Counted from the first letter of the stretch, positions 1-9,743 are shown. The stretch: DNA of 64,000 nt from Bacteroidota bacterium (GCA_018266775.1 JAFDZS010000009.1:21884-85883); one strand, 5' to 3'. A program made the numbers and translations. Notes: generated by a model from the sequence alone, not told the origin.

Positions 1-1
1 T

Positions 2-73
2 CAGCGGCTGATTGTTAATGACCAGAACAGTAACCATTCCATCCAGCTAAAGTTATATGTACTGGGCTTATAA
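2..73 (+). CDS. C-terminal fragment of an unidentified protein
   Basis: An open frame enters from the left edge and ends at TAA 71-73. It gives 23 residues ending in KLYVLGL. It lies 12 bases before the next gene on the same strand, so the two may be cotranscribed. The fragment is too short to assign to a family. Confidence 0.4.
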   Translation, partial: QRLIVNDQNSNHSIQLKLYVLGL

Positions 74-85
74 AAAACCGTTGTT

Positions 86-1336
86 ATGAAGAAAAAATTT
101 ATACAGTACGTCATTATATTTTCCCTGCTTTCTGTCGAATCGAAAGCGCAGAATGTCACCTCCCCTTATTCTATTTTAGGTATAGGAGATATTGAAAGCA
201 ATGATTATGGAAGATATGGCGCCAGCGGCAATGCTGCTGTTTCCCGCCGCGAAGCCGGTTTTTATAATTTCTCCAACCCTGCATCATTAACAGTGATGCC
301 TTATAAATCCATCAATTTCGATTTTGGCTTTATGGGCAGGGCAAGTAAATTCAAACTACCGGGGGTGGATACCCTGACAAACCCCAGCAAGGATTTTGTG
401 GTAAAATGTGCCACACTGGCTTTTAAAGTTAACCCCAGCCTTGCTATTGCATTTGGGGTTAAGCCTTACAGTACATCCAATTATCAATACACCAGCACCT
501 TTAACCTTACCGATGGTAATTCCATGGTGGCCAAATTTGCAGATGGCAGCGGTGGTATTTACCAGTCGTATTTTTCCATTGCCAAAGAAATCAAACATCA
601 TTTTTCATTAGGCATTACCGCATCCTGGCTTTTTGGTTCACTGCGTGACAGTACTATTTATTATAACCCCAACATCGGGCTTGATGTTACCCGTACCACA
701 TTTAAATATTATAATGCACCGGGTTTACAGGCGGGCATTCAGTATTATTCCAAACCTGGTAAAGCATGGCAGCATGCAGTCGGACTAACTGCGTCAGCAT
801 TTACCACTTTGAAAGGCCAATACACTGCAAATTATACCGAAAGCGGTGCAACTATTCAAACGCCCGATCCACAGAATATTTCGTTTCATTTACCCGTGAG
901 CTTCAGCATCGGCTATAGCGTATTTAACAACAGCGGTATTTCACTGCACCTGCAGGGCAACTACAACAAATCAATGAAGCAATACCTCAATGTAGAGAAT
1001 AGTTATACCAGCGATTCGTATGGCTTTAGTGCCGGTATGGAATACAGCAATAAAACCAATACCAATCCGGCTATTGAAAAATATTACCTGGGTTGGGGTG
1101 TAAAAATGCAACAGGGCTATGTAATGGTTTTGGATAAACACATCACCGACTATGCAATAAGTTTTGGTGGCGGTAAAACCATTTCACGACTGGTGGCGGC
1201 CAATGGAGCGCTTAGTGTTGGTATGCGTGGCAGCGGTAACCAGGGGCAGATACAGGAAAATTATATACAATTCAATATTGGTATTACGCTGAAAGATTTT
1301 TGGTTTGGCACCAAAAAATTCGGGCGCTTTAATTGA
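86..1336 (+). CDS. Putative outer membrane beta-barrel protein
   Basis: This 416-residue protein has a Sec signal peptide (MKKKFIQYVIIFSLLS, cut near SKAQ at residues 18-22). The mature part starts with SPYSILGIGDIE and then GRYGASGNAAV and NFSNPASL, a pattern common in Bacteroidota outer membrane proteins related to the FadL/PorV-like barrels. The remainder alternates short polar and aromatic strands and ends in a strand-like segment (YIQFNIGITLKDFWF), as expected for a barrel. No catalytic motif is visible. The stop codon overlaps the start of the next gene, suggesting translational coupling. The substrate is unknown; family placement is by sequence style, not by a specific motif. Confidence 0.65.
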   Translation: MKKKFIQYVIIFSLLSVESKAQNVTSPYSILGIGDIESNDYGRYGASGNAAVSRREAGFYNFSNPASLTVMPYKSINFDFGFMGRASKFKLPGVDTLTNPSKDFVVKCATLAFKVNPSLAIAFGVKPYSTSNYQYTSTFNLTDGNSMVAKFADGSGGIYQSYFSIAKEIKHHFSLGITASWLFGSLRDSTIYYNPNIGLDVTRTTFKYYNAPGLQAGIQYYSKPGKAWQHAVGLTASAFTTLKGQYTANYTESGATIQTPDPQNISFHLPVSFSIGYSVFNNSGISLHLQGNYNKSMKQYLNVENSYTSDSYGFSAGMEYSNKTNTNPAIEKYYLGWGVKMQQGYVMVLDKHITDYAISFGGGKTISRLVAANGALSVGMRGSGNQGQIQENYIQFNIGITLKDFWFGTKKFGRFN

Positions 1337-1680
1337 TGTGCATGAGAAAAATTTTGTTTTCCCTTTTATTTTGTACAGGTATAATTGCTGCAAAAGGGCA
1401 GCAATTAACAGGACGATGGTATTCTGCTGACAGTAGCAGGATTTATGAAATCAAACCCGGCAACAACCAGGACTTTGATACAGTATTAAAAACCACACAC
1501 AGAAAAGGAGAAAAAGCGGGTTGCGTTATTCTGAAGAATCTTACATGGAATCCGCATAAAAAAAGATATGAAGGGTTGATTTATACAGTGAATGATGATG
1601 CACCACCAGTTCCCGTAAAAAAAAATTCAGTAAACATAACAGCAACATCATTACCCTTATCCTTGACAGGATGTTTGTAA
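1336..1680 (+). CDS. Small secreted protein, possibly DUF2147-like
   Basis: A protein of about 114 residues with signal peptide MRKILFSLLFCTGIIAAKGQ. The start is ATG 1336, whose A is the last base of the upstream stop (TGATG); a second ATG at 1342 is equally possible. After the signal come GRWYSADSSRIYEI, then GCVILKNLTWNP and KRYEGLIYTVNDD. This order resembles DUF2147 domains (GxW, then xILKxLxY, then GxIYxPxxG), but the match is only suggestive. It is probably cotranscribed with the barrel protein upstream. The C-terminus is short and polar. Function is unknown. Confidence 0.5.
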   Translation: MCMRKILFSLLFCTGIIAAKGQQLTGRWYSADSSRIYEIKPGNNQDFDTVLKTTHRKGEKAGCVILKNLTWNPHKKRYEGLIYTVNDDAPPVPVKKNSVNITATSLPLSLTGCL

Positions 1681-1752
1681 TGAATGCACACATCAACTGG
1701 ATCAGGGTTGCATCCTGATCTTACTCCATTTTTCTTTCAACACAGATTATCT

Positions 1753-1760
1753 TATTTTTG
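1753..1760 (+). promoter_or_regulatory. Bacteroidota -7 element (TATTTTTG)
   Basis: TATTTTTG is an exact match to the TAnnTTTG element used by the Bacteroidota housekeeping sigma factor. It lies 34 bases before the MORN gene ATG at 1795, so transcription would begin near 1766 and leave a leader of about 29 nt. No strong TTTG -33 box is seen. Confidence 0.45.
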
Positions 1761-1794
1761 AACAGCAAAAATTGCATTGCGTAAACTTGCTGTT

Positions 1795-2529
1795 ATGAAA
1801 ACACTATTGCTTTATATGCTGTGTTGCTTCACTGCAGCACAGGGTTTCTCCCAGGATTGTACTGTAAATGTTGATTCCCTCAAGGGAACGTATACCGGTG
1901 ATTGTAAAAAAGGAAAAGCAAACGGCAAAGGAACTGCTAAAGGTACAGATGAATACACTGGTGATTTTAAAGATGGTTACCCTGATGGCAATGGAAAATA
2001 TATTTGGCAAAATGGCAACTGGTACGAAGGAGGCTGGAAAAAAGGAGCGTTTGAAGGCCAGGGAACATTGAGCAAAAAAGGAGTTAACAAAGATGACAGT
2101 GTTATTGTTATTTCCGGTTACTGGCATAAGAATGAATATAAAGGGCAGTATGAAAAACCTTTTGTGGTTACTGCACTCTCGAACGATTTGAATGATCTTT
2201 CCACCAGGAAACTTGGCAATAGCAAAGATGAAATTATGATAACAGTGAAGAACATTACGGGAGGAGCATCTAACTTAAGTTATAACCAATTGCCCAAAGC
2301 CAGGCTTACCGATATACAAATGATCAGCGGCAAGTATGACCAACTGATGCCCGATGAAACTTCCTCCCCTGTTTCAAATAAGTATATTATCCGCAATGTC
2401 ACTTTTCCATTTCATGCTATTCTTACTTTTGAAACCGGCAGTTTGGGCACAAACCTGCATCCCGAAAAAGTAGATGTGGAAATTTTCGAGAATGGCTACT
2501 GGAGCATCCAGGTCAATATTGATAATTAA
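1795..2529 (+). CDS. Secreted MORN-repeat protein
   Basis: About 244 residues from ATG 1795; an in-frame TTG at 1777 would add six residues but spoils the signal peptide. The signal peptide MKTLLLYMLCCFTAAQGFSQ is followed by three to four MORN-type repeats at about residues 25-100 (GTYTGDCKKGKANGKGTAKG, YTGDFKDGYPDGNGKYIWQ, WYEGGWKKGAFEGQGTL). A beta-rich C-terminal half has no recognised motif. MORN repeats form elongated beta sheets that bind lipid or protein; here they would act in the periplasm or at the surface. It has its own promoter-like element. Confidence 0.75.
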   Translation: MKTLLLYMLCCFTAAQGFSQDCTVNVDSLKGTYTGDCKKGKANGKGTAKGTDEYTGDFKDGYPDGNGKYIWQNGNWYEGGWKKGAFEGQGTLSKKGVNKDDSVIVISGYWHKNEYKGQYEKPFVVTALSNDLNDLSTRKLGNSKDEIMITVKNITGGASNLSYNQLPKARLTDIQMISGKYDQLMPDETSSPVSNKYIIRNVTFPFHAILTFETGSLGTNLHPEKVDVEIFENGYWSIQVNIDN

Positions 2530-2619
2530 GCCTTCTCTATTGTATGGCAAGCTGGTATTAACCTGTTTTTAATGCTCCTTATCAATTAATCATCGTAAAT
2601 TGGTATACAATTCACTGCC

Positions 2620-3738
2620 ATGAATCGATTGCCTGCTTTGCTTAGAGTATTGCCGTTGCTATTATTGCCGGTTATATTTTTTATCACCTGCCAGAAAGAA
2701 TACAGTTATGAAGGAGGCCCGGTAAATACAGGGTCTGCATCTGGCACGGCTGTATATACATTTGTGGGTGCCGGGGCAGATTGCAGCGGGTATACTGTTT
2801 CCGGCAATTATTATGCAGGCCGCAGCCTTGATGCATCCAACACTGTGCGGCTGCAGGTTGATGTTACTACCGCTGGAACGTACACGCTTTCCACTGCCAG
2901 CGTAAATGGAATGGTTTTTTCTGCATCCGGTGTTTTTACCAATACAGGAATCCAGTTTATTATATTAACAGCTGGTGGCACCCCCACAATTGTTACCAAT
3001 AGTGTATTGAGTACCCCTGTGAGCCCGGGTTGTACATTTACGATCAGCGTAACCACAGCGCCTATTGCAGTTGCAGCGTATACGTTAGCTGGTGCCCCCG
3101 GCGACTGCACCAATGCCAATATTCACGGCGATTATTTTACCGGCACCAGTCTGGGTGTGAACAATACAGTAGATGTAACAGTGAATGTAACAGCAACCGG
3201 TATATTTACATTGAAGACCGATACAGTTAACGGCATCAGCTTTTCTGCTTCCGGTTCTTTCACACAAACCGGCACACAAACAGTAACATTAAAAGGTTCC
3301 GGTACGCCCGATCTGCCCATCAACACAGTACTTACACCACAATTCACTACATCTGCCTGTACATTTACCATACCGGTACTGCCGCCGGGCATTTTAGCCA
3401 CTTATGTACTCGAATCCGGCTCAGGCTCCAACAACACTAACCCATGCGTATACACGATACAAGGCTCATTCACTGCCGGTATCAACCCCGGCACCAGCAA
3501 CACCGTTACCATTCATGCCTTTTCCACCACTACAGGAAATTTTGCAGTTAGTACCGCTGTGGTAAATGGTATACGTTTTGTTGCATCAGGAACATTCACC
3601 ACTCCGGGCTCGCAATGGATTACTTTACAGGCCATCGGTATACCGGTTGCTGCGGGTACGTTTTCCTATCTGCCTCAAATTGTAGGGCCGCATCCATTGG
3701 GCGGGGAATCCTGCGGGTTTGATATTACTTTTCAATAA
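2620..3738 (+). CDS. Lipoprotein with three tandem ~105-residue beta repeats
   Basis: This 372-residue protein has a lipoprotein signal: a hydrophobic stretch to residue 20, then FITC with the lipidated cysteine at position 24. Behind it are three tandem repeats (about residues 45-150, 155-258 and 262-372). Each carries an N-terminal cysteine segment, NTVxVxVxxTxxGxF, VNGIxFxASGxFT and a final CxFxI strand. The pattern resembles Ig-like or bacterial adhesion domains, with paired cysteines per repeat. It is probably exposed on the cell surface. No enzymatic motif is visible and the family is not recognised. Confidence 0.7.
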   Translation: MNRLPALLRVLPLLLLPVIFFITCQKEYSYEGGPVNTGSASGTAVYTFVGAGADCSGYTVSGNYYAGRSLDASNTVRLQVDVTTAGTYTLSTASVNGMVFSASGVFTNTGIQFIILTAGGTPTIVTNSVLSTPVSPGCTFTISVTTAPIAVAAYTLAGAPGDCTNANIHGDYFTGTSLGVNNTVDVTVNVTATGIFTLKTDTVNGISFSASGSFTQTGTQTVTLKGSGTPDLPINTVLTPQFTTSACTFTIPVLPPGILATYVLESGSGSNNTNPCVYTIQGSFTAGINPGTSNTVTIHAFSTTTGNFAVSTAVVNGIRFVASGTFTTPGSQWITLQAIGIPVAAGTFSYLPQIVGPHPLGGESCGFDITFQ

Positions 3739-3762
3739 AATAATGTTGGCACAGATTTGTCA

Positions 3763-3928
3763 GAACGCTGATGACACAGATTGAACTGATGTGCACTTAT
3801 TTTATCTGCGCATCTGCAGCAATAATTTTTATAAGAAGGATAGAAATAGATATTAATTATAGAACGCAGATGACACAGATCGAGCTGATGAACACTTATC
3901 AATTGGCGCATCTGCGGCAATAATTTTT
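3763..3928. repeat. Two direct copies of a ~67-bp intergenic repeat
   Basis: Copies lie at 3763-3830 and 3862-3928. Each begins GAACGCxGATGACACAGAT and ends GCGCATCTGCxGCAATAATTTTT. Within a copy, GCAGATG near the start and CATCTGC near the end are complementary, so each copy can fold. The element sits between convergent genes and encodes nothing. Confidence 0.7.
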
Positions 3929-3956
3929 CATGGTCAGACGTAGACGTCAGACCATG
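3929..3956. repeat. REP-like hairpin, same family as the 50.7-kb array
   Basis: CATGGTCAGACG, four bases (TAGA), then CGTCAGACCATG. The arms pair except for one central A-A mismatch; flanking T5 and A5 runs extend the stem. It is the reverse complement of the hairpin repeated at 50.75-51.05 kb, where the same position is a T-T mismatch. Confidence 0.75.
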
Positions 3957-3960
3957 AAAA

Positions 3961-3990
3961 AGGGGCAAATCATTTTCCATGATTGCCCCT
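3961..3990. terminator. Hairpin terminator between convergent genes
   Basis: AGGGGCAAATCAT, loop TTTCC, ATGATTGCCCCT: a 12-bp stem with one bulged A. It lies between the lipoprotein gene (ends 3738, plus) and the symporter gene (ends 4022, minus). A-runs before it serve as the T-run for minus-strand transcripts, so it probably ends the arabinose operon. Confidence 0.65.
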
Positions 3991-4021
3991 TGACCCATCA
4001 AGGTTTATTATCGGTTTAGGT

Positions 4022-5785
4022 TTACCAGAATTTCACGTAAAGCGCTGTTAAGATCAATATCGTAGCCACAATCAACGCAATGATAGATGGCTTTAATTTA
4101 AACATAGATTTATCCAGTTCAAAAGCTTTTGGATTTACTTTTGGTCCTGCAAGACTGATCACTATCATCACAAGCATCGTAAAGAAGAATGACCATCCCA
4201 TATTAATCAGGAAAGGAATTTCGGTTACCGTTTTAAGCACACCTCCATCCATTTTCTGGTATTCGAAGGCGGTATACAACCAGGTTTCATTACCAAAAAT
4301 TCCTATTGCATAATTATTAAAAAATATGGCCAGCACAAGCCCCGTAATCAAGCCTGCAACGGCAGCTGCGCCAGTGGTACGCTTCCAGAACATACCCAAA
4401 ATAAACATGGCGAATACACCAGGGCTTATGAAGCCGGTATATTTTTGAATGAATGTGAATCCACCTTCACCTTTAATACCCAACAAGTCTTTCCATTCAA
4501 ATGCCACTGCCATTACAATACAGAAAAGTGCAGCCAGCTTTCCCACCCAAACCATATTTTTTTCGGTTCCTTCGCCAGTAGCAGCTGCATCTTTCTTTTT
4601 AAAATATTTCATATAAATATCCAGTGTGAAGATGGTACCAATACTATTTAACTTTCCTGCAAGTGATGCAACGATAGCGGCAGTTAATGCAGCTATGGAA
4701 AGGCCTTTTAATCCCGATGGAAGAAAACTTAAAATCGCGGAGTAAGCATTATCCTGGTTAACTGCCCCGGATGCACCGATCATTTCTTTCTGCAAACCTC
4801 CATTTTCATGTAGTACAAATGCAGCTATACCAGGCAGCATTACAATAATCGGCATCATTAATTTTAAGAATCCGGCAAACAAAATACCCTTACGTGCAGT
4901 TTGCAAATCGGCGCCCAATGCCCTTTGAGTAATGTACTGATTACAGCCCCAGTAGTTCAGGTTCACGATCCATTGCCCGGCAAAATACATCGCAATACCA
5001 GGTAAGATCAGATATTTTTGAGCCTGAAGATTTTCAGGTTGATCAATTGTAGTCGAAGTTATAGATGGCTTTTCCAATATCATGTGGAAGTGATCTGGTG
5101 CGTGGGCTATTAATGCTTTAAAACCGGCGACAGCATCTTTACCCAATCCAAATTTTTCACTCACAATGGTCAATGCAAAATAAATTGTTGCTAATCCACC
5201 AATGATCAACACTGCAACCTGTATCACATCGGTATAACCAATCACCTTCATACCTCCCAATGTGATGATGAGTGCAAATATGGCCAAAGCGATCATCACA
5301 ATATGTAAATATTCAGGGCCAATCAACCCACTGATGGCAATAGCACCCAAATACAAAATGGATGTTAAGTTTACAAACACATACAGGAACAGCCAGAAAA
5401 TGGCCATGATGAGTGATACCGTTTCATTATACCGCGTTTTTAAAAACTGCGGCATAGTATAAATTTTATTTTTCAGGTAGATGGGAATGAACCACACGGC
5501 AATAATGATCAACGCCAATGCTGCAATCCATTCGTAAGCGGCTACAGCAACACCTACAAAATAACCGTTACCACTCATGCCGATAAATTGTTCCGCAGAA
5601 ATGTTAGAGGCAATGAGTGATGCACCAATGGCCCACCAGGTCAATGAACCTTCTGCCAAAAAATAATCGTGCGATGCCGTTACCGATGCTTTTTTCTTTT
5701 TATTGTACACCCAGTAGCCGTAGCCCGCCACTACAATAAAGTAGATGATAAAGATGATGATGTCTTTTGATGTTAGCGCATTCAT
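4022..5785 (-). CDS. Sodium/solute symporter (SSS family), probable L-arabinose transporter
   Basis: A 587-residue integral membrane protein with about 14 hydrophobic segments. The start is ATG 5785; an upstream in-frame TTG at 5791 is less likely. The N-terminal pattern WWAIGASLIASNISAEQFIG and TMPQFLKTRYN is typical of SGLT-like sodium/sugar symporters of the SSS family (TC 2.A.21). It is the last gene of the arabinose operon, 37 bases after araA, which makes arabinose or another pentose the probable substrate. Substrate specificity is inferred from context only. A terminator hairpin follows at 3961-3990. Confidence 0.85.
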   Translation of the reverse strand: MNALTSKDIIIFIIYFIVVAGYGYWVYNKKKKASVTASHDYFLAEGSLTWWAIGASLIASNISAEQFIGMSGNGYFVGVAVAAYEWIAALALIIIAVWFIPIYLKNKIYTMPQFLKTRYNETVSLIMAIFWLFLYVFVNLTSILYLGAIAISGLIGPEYLHIVMIALAIFALIITLGGMKVIGYTDVIQVAVLIIGGLATIYFALTIVSEKFGLGKDAVAGFKALIAHAPDHFHMILEKPSITSTTIDQPENLQAQKYLILPGIAMYFAGQWIVNLNYWGCNQYITQRALGADLQTARKGILFAGFLKLMMPIIVMLPGIAAFVLHENGGLQKEMIGASGAVNQDNAYSAILSFLPSGLKGLSIAALTAAIVASLAGKLNSIGTIFTLDIYMKYFKKKDAAATGEGTEKNMVWVGKLAALFCIVMAVAFEWKDLLGIKGEGGFTFIQKYTGFISPGVFAMFILGMFWKRTTGAAAVAGLITGLVLAIFFNNYAIGIFGNETWLYTAFEYQKMDGGVLKTVTEIPFLINMGWSFFFTMLVMIVISLAGPKVNPKAFELDKSMFKLKPSIIALIVATILILTALYVKFW

Positions 5786-5821
5786 AAGCAAGTTGCTGTT
5801 TTGTTATTGATAAAAATTTTA

Positions 5822-7330
5822 TTAACCATTGATTTTGTAATATACGTCATTCCAGCGCAATTCATTTTTTAATTGGTAGATGCTGGTGTCTTTTTCAATA
5901 CAAACAAATTCAATTCCGGCCATTGCTGCAAAGTCTTCCATGTTTTCTGCGGTAAGATTTTGACTGTAACCCGTATGATGTGCGCCACCGGCATAGATCC
6001 ACGCCGCACAGCCGTTTTGCATATCAGGATGCGGTTTCCATAACACCCTTGCCACGGGCAATTTAGGCAGATCATGTTTCGGTTTCACAGCATCAACCGT
6101 ATTCACCAATAAACGAAAACGGTTGCCCATATCCATTAATGATGCATTCAATGCCGCACCTGCTCCTGCATTAAACACCAACCGTACAGGATCGGCTTTG
6201 CCACCAATGCCTAATGGATGTATTTCGCAGGATGGTTTGCCATTGGCAATGCTCGGACAAATTTCCAGCATGTGGCTGCCCAACACCATTTCATTGCCCG
6301 GTTCAAAATGATAGGTATAATCTTCCATAAATGAATTACCACCTGGTAAACCTGCGCCCATTACTTTCATGGCACGAACGAGGGCCACAGTTTTCCAGTC
6401 GCCTTCGCCTGCAAAACCATAACCATCTGCCATTAAGCGTTGTGCAGCAATGCCTGGTAGTTGCATCATGCCATGCAAATCTTCAAACGTATCGGTAAAG
6501 CCTTTAAAATTTCCTTCTTCCAAAAACCTGCGGATGCCCAATTCAATTTTTGCTGCATCACGTAATGACTGGTGTTGTGTATTTCCTTTTTTAAGTGATG
6601 GCATCAGTTTATACAACTCAGCATATTCATCGCACAATTTGGTTACGGCAGTTTCTTTTACATTATTGATCGTTCCTACTAAATCTCCAATACCGTAAGT
6701 GTTTACACTAAAACCAAATTTCAGTTCCGCTTCCACCTTATCTCCATCGGTAACGGCAACATAACGCATGTTATCGCCAAAGCGAACAAAGCGTGCACCC
6801 TGCCAGTCGTGCCAGCCTAATGCAGCCCTCACCCAGCCTTCAATTTTCGCTAACACATTTTTATCCTGCCAATGGCCCACCACTACTTTTCTTTCCATGC
6901 GCATGCGGCTGACCATAAAACCAAATTCACGGTCGCCGTGTGCAGACTGATTCAGGTTCATAAAATCCATATCAATATCACTCCACGGAATATCACGGTT
7001 AAATTGTGTGTGCAGGTGCAGTAATGGTTTTTGTAAAATCTTCAAGCCATTGATCCACATTTTTGCTGGCGAGAAAGTATGCATCCAGGTAACGATACCA
7101 ATACATTTACTGTTGCTGTTGGCATCCTGGCACAGGTTATAAATTTCTTCCGTTGATTTTAGTACAGGCTTGTACACTACTTTCACGGGTATACTTCCTG
7201 CATCATTAAATGCTTTTACAATAATGGTGGAATGTTTGGCCACCTGTTTCAGCGTTTCTTCTCCATATAAGTTCTGGCTGCCGGTGGCAAACCAAACTTC
7301 AAGTCCTTTTGTGCTGATGGATTGGTTCAT
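5822..7330 (-). CDS. araA: L-arabinose isomerase
   Basis: AraA converts L-arabinose to L-ribulose in the cytoplasm. The protein is 502 residues, the usual length. Catalytic and metal-binding positions known from E. coli AraA are present: the Glu in [10 protein letters not shown], the Glu in [13 protein letters not shown], the His in [10 protein letters not shown] and the His in GAHHTGYSQ. The N-terminus [17 protein letters not shown] is a family signature. It lies 10 bases downstream of the VOC gene and upstream of the symporter, inside the arabinose operon. Confidence 0.97.
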   Translation of the reverse strand: MNQSISTKGLEVWFATGSQNLYGEETLKQVAKHSTIIVKAFNDAGSIPVKVVYKPVLKSTEEIYNLCQDANSNSKCIGIVTWMHTFSPAKMWINGLKILQKPLLHLHTQFNRDIPWSDIDMDFMNLNQSAHGDREFGFMVSRMRMERKVVVGHWQDKNVLAKIEGWVRAALGWHDWQGARFVRFGDNMRYVAVTDGDKVEAELKFGFSVNTYGIGDLVGTINNVKETAVTKLCDEYAELYKLMPSLKKGNTQHQSLRDAAKIELGIRRFLEEGNFKGFTDTFEDLHGMMQLPGIAAQRLMADGYGFAGEGDWKTVALVRAMKVMGAGLPGGNSFMEDYTYHFEPGNEMVLGSHMLEICPSIANGKPSCEIHPLGIGGKADPVRLVFNAGAGAALNASLMDMGNRFRLLVNTVDAVKPKHDLPKLPVARVLWKPHPDMQNGCAAWIYAGGAHHTGYSQNLTAENMEDFAAMAGIEFVCIEKDTSIYQLKNELRWNDVYYKING

Positions 7331-7340
7331 GTATTATTTT

Positions 7341-7730
7341 TTAAATGGTTATTTCTATTGTGTTTCCTTCCGGATCCAGCACCACGCTTTCAAAATAGCC
7401 GTCTCCCGTTGTGCGTGGTTCGCCGGCAATGGTATACCCATCGCTGCGTAACCGTTCTGTTAATGCCAGTACATTTTCTTTACTGCCGGTGGCGAAGGCA
7501 AAATGCGCCAGCCCTTTTGTTGCACCGCGATTTCCTTCGTTCTCAGCAATACCCGGTTTTTGCATCAATTCAATTCTTGCCCCACCTGCTTTAGCTTCCA
7601 TGAAATAAGATGAAAATTGTGTTACATAATTCGTGTACTTATTCCCGTAAGTCATTTCAAAATACTGTGCATAGAAATTTTTCATCATTTCCAGGTCTTC
7701 CACCCACAATGCAATATGCTCTACTGTCAT
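7341..7730 (-). CDS. VOC-fold (glyoxalase/dioxygenase-like) protein
   Basis: A single-domain protein of 129 residues of the vicinal oxygen chelate fold: MTVEHIALWVEDLEMMKNFY at the start, GLAHFAFATG near residue 75 and VLDPEGNTIEITI at the end. Metal-ligand candidates are the His in VEHIALW, the His in LAHFAF and the Glu in NTIEITI. It lies between GH127 (3-base gap) and araA (10-base gap), so it is certainly part of the operon. Its reaction is unknown; it could act on a sugar or a reactive aldehyde by-product. Confidence 0.85.
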   Translation of the reverse strand: MTVEHIALWVEDLEMMKNFYAQYFEMTYGNKYTNYVTQFSSYFMEAKAGGARIELMQKPGIAENEGNRGATKGLAHFAFATGSKENVLALTERLRSDGYTIAGEPRTTGDGYFESVVLDPEGNTIEITI

Positions 7731-7733
7731 TTT

Positions 7734-9743
7734 TTATTTACTGATGATATCGATATTGGACACTTTTTCCGGGAACCAAACCACCATCTCCCCTTTGCCC
7801 CTGTTGGCCCAGCTGTAATACGGTATGGCAGTAAATTCCTGTTTTTGTGTGCTGATGTTTTCACTGTTACTGCTGATCATTACAGAAGGCACCATTCCTT
7901 TGATCGTTACTACACCATTCAGTAAAGTGGAATCATACGATGCGGTGAAATTCGCATTCGCGGGAATGATCAGGTTGCTGGCCTTACCACCGTTATCAAT
8001 CCATTCTGCACAATACATTAACGGCCCGCGCTGCAACGCTACTTTACCAATATCGCTGGATACTTTTTCATTCGCCACCACACGCCTTACTTCCATTGGC
8101 AGGTTGATTTCCACTTCATCATTCTTTGTCCATGCCCTGTTCAGCACGGCATAACCATTTTGCACATCAAATTCCACTACTTTTCCATTGACTTTGATTT
8201 CCGGTTTCTCTGCAGATTTATTTTGAAATTGATACAGGTCTGATGGCATGGCTGTATTCATTGCCCAACCAGGAATACGGATGAGCATGGAGAATGTATT
8301 GGCTTTATTATTTTTTACACGGAAAATCAGTTTACCATTCCAGGGATAATTATTTTCCTGTATTAATTGTATCGGTTGATTATTAATGCTGAGATCTGCG
8401 GTGCTGTTGATAAAAAGATTTATATACAATTCATTTCCTTTTTGTGCATACATATAACCCGGCACTGATGGTATTAACCTTGTCAAATTTGTTGGGCAGC
8501 AACTGCATTCAAACCAGCCGGAACGTTCCGGTTCCATATCCGCGTGAGAAAAATAATTTTTGATCTCCATAGCATTAGTATAGAAAAAAGATTTTCCATC
8601 CAGTCCAATGCCTGATATCAAACCATTGTATAACGTTTTTTCCAGCATGTCCATATACTTCGCATCGCCATGCAGTTTAAACATGCGGTAATACCAATAT
8701 ACTTCTGCAATGGAAGCACAGGTTTCATTATACGCAGTACTGTTCGGTAATTCATAATTATCTCCATAGCGTTCGCCATCACCAATGGCGCCAACACCAC
8801 CCTGCACATACATTTTTTTGGTAACTACGTTATCAAAAATTTTATCAATCGCTTTGGTCAAGCTATCATCGCCGGTGAGTGCGGCCACATCTGCCACGGC
8901 AGAATATAAATAACCAGCACGTACAGCATGGCCTTCTGCTTCATCCTGCAATACCACGGGTTTATCGTCCTGCCAGTAAGAACCATTCTTCCAGGAATCT
9001 TTACTCTTCGGATCATAACCTTTGTACAGTCCTCTTGCTTTCACAAAAAATGCAGCGGTGTTCAGGTATTCCACTTTCCCGGTAATGCGGTACAGTTTCA
9101 CCAAACCCATTTCCACAATTTCATGTCCCGGCGCCACCACTCTTTTTCCCGGCCCGAAAACAGAACAAACGAGGTCAGCATTTTTTAATGCAATGTCAAG
9201 CAGATTTCTTTTTTTAGTTGCTAAATAATGCGCTGCTGCTGCTTCGTACAAATGTCCGGCATTGTATAACTCGTGGCTCAGTTCTCTTTCTTTTTCCCAT
9301 CTTTCTTTTCCAATCCAGCTGCCCACATGCAATGGGTCGATGGTTCTTGCCGTATACAAATATCCATCAGGCTCCTGTGCGGCTTTGATGATGGCGATGA
9401 GCGAATCCACATACGCTTCCAATTGTTTATCCGGATGTATAGCCAATGAAAACGATGCGCCTTCTATGGTTTTATAAATATCCGTATCATCAAACGGGTA
9501 ACGGGTGCAGAATTTACCCTGGTGCTGCGCCGCCATTACAAAATTCTTTACCCGGCCCGTGCTTTCACAACGTTGAAAAGATGCCGGAATAGTAACGGTT
9601 CGGTTGGTCTCAATTCTGGGCAACCAGAATTTATCCGATAATTTTACCTGTGTAAAATTCACTTCCTTAATGGCATAATCTTTTTGCTGCGCTTTCAATG
9701 AAGCAGCGGACAGTATACCGATGATCAAAAAATTTCTTTTCAT
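7734..9743 (-). CDS. GH127-type beta-L-arabinofuranosidase (DUF1680)
   Basis: An exported 669-residue protein with signal peptide MKRNFLIIGILSAASLKAQQ. It matches the GH127/DUF1680 fold: YNETCASIAEVYWYYRM and, about 80 residues on, FECSCCPTNLTRLIPSV. In characterised GH127 enzymes the Glu-x-Cys and Cys-Cys residues of these two motifs bind zinc and include the cysteine nucleophile; all are present. The enzyme would release L-arabinofuranose from plant glycans in the periplasm, feeding the rest of the operon. GH146 is a close alternative that cannot be excluded by eye. Confidence 0.88.
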   Translation of the reverse strand: MKRNFLIIGILSAASLKAQQKDYAIKEVNFTQVKLSDKFWLPRIETNRTVTIPASFQRCESTGRVKNFVMAAQHQGKFCTRYPFDDTDIYKTIEGASFSLAIHPDKQLEAYVDSLIAIIKAAQEPDGYLYTARTIDPLHVGSWIGKERWEKERELSHELYNAGHLYEAAAAHYLATKKRNLLDIALKNADLVCSVFGPGKRVVAPGHEIVEMGLVKLYRITGKVEYLNTAAFFVKARGLYKGYDPKSKDSWKNGSYWQDDKPVVLQDEAEGHAVRAGYLYSAVADVAALTGDDSLTKAIDKIFDNVVTKKMYVQGGVGAIGDGERYGDNYELPNSTAYNETCASIAEVYWYYRMFKLHGDAKYMDMLEKTLYNGLISGIGLDGKSFFYTNAMEIKNYFSHADMEPERSGWFECSCCPTNLTRLIPSVPGYMYAQKGNELYINLFINSTADLSINNQPIQLIQENNYPWNGKLIFRVKNNKANTFSMLIRIPGWAMNTAMPSDLYQFQNKSAEKPEIKVNGKVVEFDVQNGYAVLNRAWTKNDEVEINLPMEVRRVVANEKVSSDIGKVALQRGPLMYCAEWIDNGGKASNLIIPANANFTASYDSTLLNGVVTIKGMVPSVMISSNSENISTQKQEFTAIPYYSWANRGKGEMVVWFPEKVSNIDIISK

